Assembly (NCBI RefSeq): GCF_014698305.1
Contig: NZ_JACJST010000006.1
Span: 124,001-188,000 of the forward strand
DNA: 64,000 nucleotides
Reading direction: 5' to 3'
Origin: Anabaena lutea FACHB-196
Lineage (GTDB): Bacteria > Cyanobacteriota > Cyanobacteriia > Cyanobacteriales > Nostocaceae
Positions 58,224-64,000 of this stretch are shown piece after piece. Within the stretch, counting starts at the first letter, position 1. Every line of letters starts with the position of its first letter. The translations under genes and the position numbers were made by a program. Under the pieces are notes generated by a model. That model did not search any database, was not told where the DNA came from, and saw only the letters and a list, made by a program, of their open reading frames with translations.

Positions 58224-59918
58224 ATGCAGCATTATCAAAAACTTTATCTATATTCATCCTTAGATCGGTTTAGATTGGTAAAAAAAAGCTATACTGCCAA
58301 AATTATGTTGGTGGCATTTTTAGGTACGCACATCCCACTTTTGGCATTACTCTTTAGTTTCGTCATCTCCAATTCCTTTTCTATAGAGATGGTGGTGCGA
58401 GTTCTGTTAATTGCTCTGTTTGCAACTTTAGTAGGTACAGGAGTTACCCTCTATATCCTCAACTACTTGCTTGCTCCAGTTATTTTGACATCTAAAGCTT
58501 TACAAGACTATATGAGTCATCAAGTTTTACCCAAATTGCCAACAAAATTCGCCGACGAAGCTGGAACTTTGATGGCAGATACTGCACACACTCTTCACAA
58601 GTTAGATGAATTAATTCACTACATTACTAACTACAACAGCATCACTGGACTACCTAACCGGGATTTGTTTAGCGATCGCGTCTACCACACCATATTACAA
58701 TCCCATAGTCATGAGTGGATCATAGCTTTACTTTTATTTAGTATTGATGATTTTGCCAGCATAAATCATGGTTTAGGGAATGAAAAATCAAATGTGTTGT
58801 TAAGAGAAGTTGCCCAACGTTTAAATACCTGCATAGGGAAAACAGATATTCTTGGACATATCAACAGAGATGAATTTGTGATTGCTAGGACAGAAATACC
58901 TTCTTTTGAGAATTTGATCAAATTATCCCAATTGCTACAGACTAGCATTGCCAAACCTTTCTTAATAGAAGGAAGCCAGATTCATATCACAGTCAGTTTT
59001 GGAATTACAATCAATAGCATAGATGAGCCTGAAAGTGTAGAAAAACTGTTGCAAGAAGCTAACATAGCACTTTACCAAGCTACCCAACAAGGACGTAGCC
59101 AATACCAATTTTATTCATCAGAGATTAATGATCAATTACATGAGCGGCTGGTATTAGAAAATGAATTGCATGGAGCCTTAGAACGCGGAGAAATAAGGGT
59201 TTATTACCAACCCATGATTGATTTGAACAGCGGACAAATAACCGGAATGGAGGCGTTAGTTCGCTGGCAACATAGCACCAAAGGTTTGATTTCTCCAGTC
59301 AAGTTTATTCCCATTGCGGAAGCAAATGGTTTAATCATCCCCATTGGTGAATGGGTATTGCGAAGTGCCTGCACTCAAATCAGAAATTGGCAACTTGCTG
59401 GACTTCCGCCAATTCGCATATCAGTAAATCTCTCGGCTCGGCAATTTGAAGAACCAAATCTAGTGAATGTTGTCAGTCAAATTCTTGAAGAGACGGAACT
59501 AGACGCGTCTTATTTAGAATTGGAAGTAACAGAAAGCTTCTTAATTGCTGATATTCAGAACTCTATAACTACCCTCAAGCAATTACGAGAACTTGGTATA
59601 TTGCTGGCTTTAGATGACTTTGGCACTGGGTATTCTTCCCTCAATTACTTAAAACGTTTACCTGTCCATATTCTGAAGATTGATAAATCATTTGTACAAG
59701 ATGTAACATCTAATCCTGATAGTGCAGCGGTGACAAATGCCATCATTGCTTTAGCTAAAAGCCTGCGATTAAACATCACAGCCGAAGGGATAGAAACGGA
59801 AGAACAGCTTAACTACTTACAGAAACGGGGATGCGATGAAGGTCAGGGTTACTACATTAGTCGTCCTGCACCGGCTGAGACAATTGTGCAAATGCTCAAG
59901 AGTATTTCTCAAAATTAG
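58224..59918 (+). CDS. Membrane GGDEF-EAL protein with degenerate GGDEF
   Basis: The 564-residue protein starts with two membrane segments (about residues 27-50 and 55-82), a HAMP-like linker, a GGDEF domain (135-300) and an EAL domain (310-560). The GGDEF site reads NRDEF, so cyclase activity is doubtful. The EAL domain is intact: EALVRW, then NLSARQF, EVTES, DDFGTGYSS and KIDKSFV. It is likely a c-di-GMP phosphodiesterase in the inner membrane, with the GGDEF as a GTP-sensing or structural domain. Confidence 0.9.
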   Translation: MQHYQKLYLYSSLDRFRLVKKSYTAKIMLVAFLGTHIPLLALLFSFVISNSFSIEMVVRVLLIALFATLVGTGVTLYILNYLLAPVILTSKALQDYMSHQVLPKLPTKFADEAGTLMADTAHTLHKLDELIHYITNYNSITGLPNRDLFSDRVYHTILQSHSHEWIIALLLFSIDDFASINHGLGNEKSNVLLREVAQRLNTCIGKTDILGHINRDEFVIARTEIPSFENLIKLSQLLQTSIAKPFLIEGSQIHITVSFGITINSIDEPESVEKLLQEANIALYQATQQGRSQYQFYSSEINDQLHERLVLENELHGALERGEIRVYYQPMIDLNSGQITGMEALVRWQHSTKGLISPVKFIPIAEANGLIIPIGEWVLRSACTQIRNWQLAGLPPIRISVNLSARQFEEPNLVNVVSQILEETELDASYLELEVTESFLIADIQNSITTLKQLRELGILLALDDFGTGYSSLNYLKRLPVHILKIDKSFVQDVTSNPDSAAVTNAIIALAKSLRLNITAEGIETEEQLNYLQKRGCDEGQGYYISRPAPAETIVQMLKSISQN

Positions 59919-60029
59919 AACTTACCAAATGAAGTGCGGAAAATGGGTATAGGGCTGGATGTAGAAACCAGCCCTACTGCTACGCCAACGCAGAAGCAAG
60001 CTACAACGAAGTTATTAGTTCATCCAAGA

Positions 60030-60668
60030 TTAGTCAATGAGTTGTGGACTAGGAATTTGTGTATCGATATCTACTTGAGATAAGGTGGGTATCAACCAGT
60101 TGCCTTCACCTGCTTTGAAGATTTTGGCAGGTTCAACATTCAATTCAATCGCATCGGTGGCAGGATTGATTTTAGCGACTGACTGTGTACCATCAACAAA
60201 CTTAAGAGCGAGAGCTTCAGTTAGTTGTTGTGGTTCAGTATTGGGACTGAGAACTACCTGAGTACCTGCGGGTAAGTAGATACCATCGCAATCCCAATCA
60301 TCATCTGTGATTTGTCCTGCCGCTAAGAAGTAAAGTTGAGTGGGATATTTTTTCCCTTTATTGGCATAGACAGCCAATGTCTTTCCTGTTTGATTACGGC
60401 ACTGCGATCGCTTGTTGGCAGTTTCAATGATATTCTTCTGAGACTGTAATTGTGTCAGCCGTTGCTGAAATTGTTCAGGTGTATAGCCAGCTTGTTCAGG
60501 GGTATCCTTAACTTGGAGTAATTCATTGATTGCTTGAGTAACCTCAGCATAGTCAGCCCCTTTGGTAAAATCCTTGGCTGCCCAAGAAGGTTGAGCAATC
60601 ACCAGGTTGACGATAAATACAAGAGCAACAAGAACTATTTTGAAAAACTGCATATTTTTTTTCAGCAT
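60030..60668 (-). CDS. Secreted hypothetical protein coupled to a CadD-type gene
   Basis: The 212-residue product has a signal peptide (MQFFKIVLVALVFIVNLVIA, cleavage near QPSWA-A) and no other membrane segment. It has no motif I recognise; two Cys may form a disulphide. The frame extends upstream, but the ATG at 60668 overlaps the stop of the CadD-type gene (TAATG), which indicates coupled translation. A periplasmic partner of the transporter is plausible but unproven. Confidence 0.7.
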   Translation of the reverse strand: MLKKNMQFFKIVLVALVFIVNLVIAQPSWAAKDFTKGADYAEVTQAINELLQVKDTPEQAGYTPEQFQQRLTQLQSQKNIIETANKRSQCRNQTGKTLAVYANKGKKYPTQLYFLAAGQITDDDWDCDGIYLPAGTQVVLSPNTEPQQLTEALALKFVDGTQSVAKINPATDAIELNVEPAKIFKAGEGNWLIPTLSQVDIDTQIPSPQLID

Positions 60669-61372
60669 TACAAACTTTGAGTTTTGAACTTGGAATTTTG
60701 AACCATTTTGATTAGTCCCGTTAAACACAGGCAGCTAGTCGCTAAAGCAATGGGAGTCAGGGAGGCGCTGTCTAGTATAATAAACACACCTAATCCTATT
60801 AAGACAAAGGGAACAAGATTGTTGCCGTAGCGAGTTAGCAAATCAGCGATGGCACTTTGGCAGGTAATTTTGTATGTTACATAGCACCAAACCCCAACTA
60901 ATAATAAGAAGACTGCAACGATTACCAGCAAACTAGAAAGGGCAGTATGAGCAAACAATGGCATATAAATACCCACATTATCGCTGCCATTGGCGATGGT
61001 AATAGCCGCCACACTATAGGCTTGGGGAGATACAAAACTAGCAAAAGCAGAAGAATGATTCGACTCGAATTCCGATTCCGTCTCGGATGATGAATCACTT
61101 TCTGGATTCAGTAGTCGATTTAGTCCGATAGTGACAGGTACTAAACCCAGAAGTCCAACCCAATGGGATGGTAATACTAAACCTCCCAAAAAACCAACCA
61201 TGCTGGCAATGATTAGAGTACAGAAGCCCAGATATTGACCGATCACAATGTGCCGACGACGGAAAGTTGCATTCACCTGAGAGAATAACAGTGTGAGGAT
61301 GACCAAATCATCAAGGTTTGTAGCGATAAAAGCTGTAATTCCCGTGGGAATGGCAGTCAACAATTCTTCCAT
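60668..61372 (-). CDS. CadD-family cadmium resistance transporter
   Basis: The 234-residue membrane protein matches the CadD (cadmium resistance) family, with about six helices. It begins ITAFIATNLDDLVILTLLFS and has the central repeat-like ITIANGSDNVGIYMPLFA, with the paired Asn-Asp motifs of the family. An acidic loop (about residues 95-115) may bind cations. Transport of Cd2+ or a related divalent cation is inferred. The secreted protein follows with overlapping codons. Confidence 0.85.
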   Translation of the reverse strand: MEELLTAIPTGITAFIATNLDDLVILTLLFSQVNATFRRRHIVIGQYLGFCTLIIASMVGFLGGLVLPSHWVGLLGLVPVTIGLNRLLNPESDSSSETESEFESNHSSAFASFVSPQAYSVAAITIANGSDNVGIYMPLFAHTALSSLLVIVAVFLLLVGVWCYVTYKITCQSAIADLLTRYGNNLVPFVLIGLGVFIILDSASLTPIALATSCLCLTGLIKMVQNSKFKTQSL

Positions 61373-61644
61373 TTCTATTTCTCCTCAATCTTCTTGCTGG
61401 ACTTGTTTCAGCTAGTATTAGGTTATGTCTGCAAATGCTTATAAAACTGCAATACATAAAGTGTAAAAATTATAAATTCAACCTATGAACTAGCGGGAAT
61501 TAAAGTAAATATTCTTTTTTATCAAAATGCTGAAATGACAGTTTAAATTGCGAGTGTAGAGATTCTAATCTAGAAATGCATCGATTCCAGTAATATTCAA
61601 ACTGTCATGGTCTGGGGTGATGAGAAAGCATTTACAACTTACTT

Positions 61645-62253
61645 TTAGCGATGAGTCAATTTATCAACAATTTTGTGATTGTCTCCAATTGTTTGGTCAA
61701 CGCTAAAAAGTTTATTACTAGAAGTTTCTTTGAGGTACTTGCTATTAGTTTGCACATGGAGTCCGGGTAATATAGCTACTTTCAGTTCTTTATTTTCTTT
61801 AGTAGCAGGAACTAAAATTACTCTCAATTCATTAAGAACTTGTTGTTGCTCTTTGACAATTTGAGTTAATTCGTTTAGCTGTCTAGTGTGTAATTCATCC
61901 AATTTTTCATGGAGAAGTTCAATATTTTGTCCTGCTCTCAGATTCACTTGGTGGTCAATATCAGCATTTATGCGATCTGTATCAGACTGACGATTCTGAC
62001 TCATTAAGACGATGGGAGCGGTGTAGGCTGAAGCAAATGAAAAGACTAGATTAAGCATCATGAACGGTGACTCATCCCAGTGGGGAACCCCAGGCATTAA
62101 GTTGATTCCCACCCACCCTGCTAACACAGTGCTTTGACAAATGAGAAACTTCCAAGAACCTACTTGTTCTGCGAATTTATCGGCAAGGCGTTGTCCGGGA
62201 GTTAATTCTTCTGTAGCGTTGTTTTGGACTACTTTTGTGTTAGCGAGTTTCAT
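61645..62253 (-). CDS. DUF1003 family membrane protein
   Basis: The 202-residue product has the DUF1003 core: PGQRLADKFAEQVGSWKFLI, two membrane segments (about 38-55 and 68-88), SQNRQSDTDR, and a helical C-terminal coiled part. Function of the family is not known. It stands alone. Confidence 0.88.
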   Translation of the reverse strand: MKLANTKVVQNNATEELTPGQRLADKFAEQVGSWKFLICQSTVLAGWVGINLMPGVPHWDESPFMMLNLVFSFASAYTAPIVLMSQNRQSDTDRINADIDHQVNLRAGQNIELLHEKLDELHTRQLNELTQIVKEQQQVLNELRVILVPATKENKELKVAILPGLHVQTNSKYLKETSSNKLFSVDQTIGDNHKIVDKLTHR

Positions 62254-62398
62254 TTTGCACCTGTTTGTATTATTTCAGTCTCTGTTTGACCTCATGACAT
62301 TCAATGTACGCTGATCAAACGATAGAAGCAAATACTCTTTCTTTTTAAAACGATAAATAAAAGTGATGCTATAAGCTTTGATATCAAACAAACTGATG

Positions 62399-62427
62399 AA
62401 AAATCCCCCGTTTTTAGCGGAGGATTT
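62399..62427 (-). terminator. Intrinsic terminator of the GG-leader peptide gene
   Basis: AAATCCCCCG (62401-62410) and CGGAGGATTT (62418-62427) pair over ten positions with one wobble; on the minus strand a U-run follows (A-run 62399-62403). Confidence 0.8.
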
Positions 62428-62438
62428 GTTATAGAAAG

Positions 62439-62639
62439 TTAGCTTTGTCCCTTTTCTAGTCTCCAGTAGTAGTAATTATCTGGGTTGTTGTCAGGAACAA
62501 TAAACCCAGTAGCTCCTCCACCCTGAGAGGATGATGCCGGAGGACGAGGAGGACGTGTTTGTTGTCCTCCAACTAAAAACTCTTGCGCCTCTGTGGATAG
62601 CTCTTCAAGTAAATCAAACATGAACATTTGATTTGACAT
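62439..62639 (-). CDS. Double-glycine leader peptide (bacteriocin/RiPP-precursor-like)
   Basis: The 66-residue product has a leader-like N-terminus (LLEELSTEAQEFLVGG, Gly24-Gly25), the site used by C39 peptidase-containing exporters. The core after it has RPPRPP, a Ser/Gly-rich stretch and PDNNPDNYYYW, with no Cys. Such MSNQ..GG peptides are common bacteriocin-like precursors in cyanobacteria. GAGG lies nine bases before the ATG, and an intrinsic terminator lies just after the stop. No modification enzyme or exporter is in the window, so it is an orphan here. Confidence 0.75.
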   Translation of the reverse strand: MSNQMFMFDLLEELSTEAQEFLVGGQQTRPPRPPASSSQGGGATGFIVPDNNPDNYYYWRLEKGQS

Positions 62640-62898
62640 AATTATTTACCTCACTGACTCCACGGATTTAATTAAGAAGTTGTCCCTATTAACTAACGGT
62701 AAGTATCTTTTATCAGTAATTCATGTGCCAGATGGAATAATCTTTATTCCACCTTTTGATTGGCCAATAAGTCGTTTGGCGTAAATATTTGTTGTGGGGA
62801 TAAGATAGGGAGAAAGAGAGTTTTAGATGATCGGCTCAATATCTATAAAATCTGTTCAAAGGCTTTGGAAATACCTGTTTGAAATTTCTGCCGATGTT

Positions 62899-63024
62899 TC
62901 AGTTTAAAAACTGACTAATTTTACTTGGTAACCAGTAATTAGCAATTGTCAGACTTGAACCTAATTTTAATTCACCCCTTTGCAGATTGTTCAATTCTCG
63001 TAATCCCCTTTCTGTTAAGGTGAC
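62899..63024 (-). pseudogene. Remnant of a LysR-family regulator
   Basis: The minus strand reads VTLTERGLRE, then LNNLQRGELKLGSSLTIANY, then WLPSKISQF and a stop. These are the end of the LysR HTH (VTLTERG) and the start of the effector domain (RGELKLGSSLTIANYWLP). The linker helix between them is missing and the domain stops early, so this is a decayed fragment with an internal deletion. Confidence 0.7.
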
Positions 63025-63181
63025 TTGCTAGGGTTTACTCCATAAACTACAGTATCTTAGTTGAAAATACCGTAATTTTAACATTACAGAGCAATTACGA
63101 ATAATATGTATCATCTAGCTTTAATTTTTTACTGGTTTAGGAATTTTATATCTTTTTTAATACTTATTTTATGCCTGACAT

Positions 63182-63236
63182 CATGTCCGCCTAATCACTT
63201 AACAAAAAAATTCTCGGCGTAATATCATGTCCGGTT
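63182..63236. repeat. TATCATGTCCG element, rearranged copy
   Basis: TCATGTCCGCCTAATCACTT (63182 on) is followed 24 bases after by a second TATCATGTCCGGTTG in the same direction, instead of the inverted end seen in complete copies. Confidence 0.7.
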
Positions 63237-63295
63237 GTTCGCGCGGCGCAACCCACCCTACAATTTGGGGATTATTTGCAAGTCCCTAAGTCTCA

Positions 63296-64000
63296 TTAAG
63301 GCAATTTAGCTTTAAACAGCCGCATCCCATTCGCCGTTACCAACAAGGAACTACCGGTATCAGCTAAAACTGCAACTGCTAAACCGACAAACCCGAATGT
63401 AGTTAAAAGTAAAAATAGTGCTTTTGTTACCAACGAAAAAACAATATTTTGTTGAATTATCTTGACGGTACGGCGGCTCAAATCAACAGCTGTAGCGAGT
63501 TTTCTTAAATCACCACTAACTAGTACAACATCAGCTGTTTCCAACGCCATATCTATTCCACCTACCGCAAAGCTGATATCCGCAGCCGCCAATGCAGGAG
63601 TATCATTTATACCATCACCTACCATGCCAACAATGCCAGAACGGCGCAGTTGTTGAATTATTTGCAGTTTATCTTCTGGTAATAGTTCTGCTTTATACTC
63701 TTTAATATCAAGCTGTTGGGCAATTTGCTGGGCAACCTGAGTGCGATCGCCTGTTAACATGACTAGATGTTGCAATCCTTGCTTTTTCAACAGTCGCATA
63801 GCTTCTGTAGCCTCCAAGCGCAAGCCATCAGCCAGAGAAATTACTCCTAATAAACCCTGGTTATTACCGACTAAAACTGGAGTTTGTCCCCAATTTTCCA
63901 TCTCCCCCAAAAGAGATTTCGCAGCTAATGATAAGGTGATACCTTTATCCACAAATAACCGCCGATTTCCCACAAAATACTGCTTTTCGCCAAAATTCGC
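63296..64000 (-). CDS. Heavy-metal P-type ATPase, C-terminal part (partial)
   Basis: The frame is open through the window edge, so only about 234 C-terminal residues are present. It contains MLTGDRTQVA, then GDGINDTPALAAADISFAVG and the membrane helices of the C-terminal bundle. This is the ATP-binding and hinge part of a P1B ATPase (Zn, Cd, Co or Cu export type). The metal-binding CPx helix lies outside the window, so the metal cannot be named. A CadD-type transporter lies within 3 kb. Confidence 0.88.
   Translation of the reverse strand, partial: ANFGEKQYFVGNRRLFVDKGITLSLAAKSLLGEMENWGQTPVLVGNNQGLLGVISLADGLRLEATEAMRLLKKQGLQHLVMLTGDRTQVAQQIAQQLDIKEYKAELLPEDKLQIIQQLRRSGIVGMVGDGINDTPALAAADISFAVGGIDMALETADVVLVSGDLRKLATAVDLSRRTVKIIQQNIVFSLVTKALFLLLTTFGFVGLAVAVLADTGSSLLVTANGMRLFKAKLP

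Larger units (their letters stand above)
62640..63295. other. Intergenic region before the P-type ATPase
   Basis: About 655 bases. It holds a LysR-family gene remnant (62899-63024) and a rearranged TATCATGTCCG repeat (63182-63236). The last part has a half copy of the GTAGGGTGGG repeat near 63250. Confidence 0.65.

Overview
The window is from a filamentous, heterocyst-lineage cyanobacterium (Nostocales type). The evidence is many HIP1 octamers (GCGATCGC), low-GC coding sequence, the heptanucleotide repeat TAATTCG, Rubisco accumulation factor Raf1, manganese transporter MntCAB, HemJ, and a complete Hmp chemotaxis-like locus of the kind that drives hormogonium gliding. No rRNA, tRNA, CRISPR array or intact transposase was seen.

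Layout. 1-6465: a small stress-type cluster (partial gene, lipoprotein, CsbD), hemJ, a DUF6671-like protein, a non-coding stretch with two related hairpin blocks, and a large secreted M16 peptidase. 6520-12981 is an accessory block: an RHH/PIN toxin-antitoxin pair, a GNAT acetyltransferase, a fused ATPase-TOPRIM protein of the OLD type, a three-gene micro-operon with overlapping reading frames, and an Xre/ImmA-like regulator followed by a PIN protein. 13052-18584: a histidine kinase with three tandem cyanobacteriochrome-like GAF domains, lying between a decayed fragment and an intact copy of prolyl oligopeptidase. 18695-31548: hmpE-D-C-B-A on the minus strand and hmpF divergent from them. 31612-39151: tilS, a toxin remnant, a short STAND ATPase, a poly-aspartate peptide, an HTH-TPR protein and mntCAB. 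39152-40614 is long and non-coding. 40615-59918: topA, aroQ, an ADP-ribosylglycohydrolase-like protein, a 7TM-HD phosphohydrolase, Uma2, DUF445, menG, a REC-GAF regulator, raf1, a GT39-type glycosyltransferase, a UvrD-like helicase and a GGDEF-EAL protein. 60030-64000: a CadD-type transporter with a coupled secreted protein, a DUF1003 protein, a double-glycine leader peptide with its own terminator, a LysR remnant, and the C-terminal part of a metal P-type ATPase.

How the parts work together. The Hmp genes form one signalling pathway: receptor HmpD, adaptor HmpC, kinase HmpE, regulators HmpA and HmpB, and coiled-coil effector HmpF, acting on type IV pili. The tandem bilin-type kinase, the REC-GAF protein and the c-di-GMP protein add further sensory signalling. 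MntCAB, CadD and the P-type ATPase handle metals. The accessory block reads as a defence and toxin-antitoxin region. Small dispersed palindromic repeats of at least four families fill many intergenic gaps.

The strongest candidates for something new are the three tandem bilin-type GAF domains (13052-16234), the ATPase-TOPRIM gene (8098-9903), the micro-operon 10152-10877 next to an ImmA-like protein that has lost its catalytic Glu, the paired hairpin blocks at 3190-3522, and the GG-leader peptide at 62439-62639.
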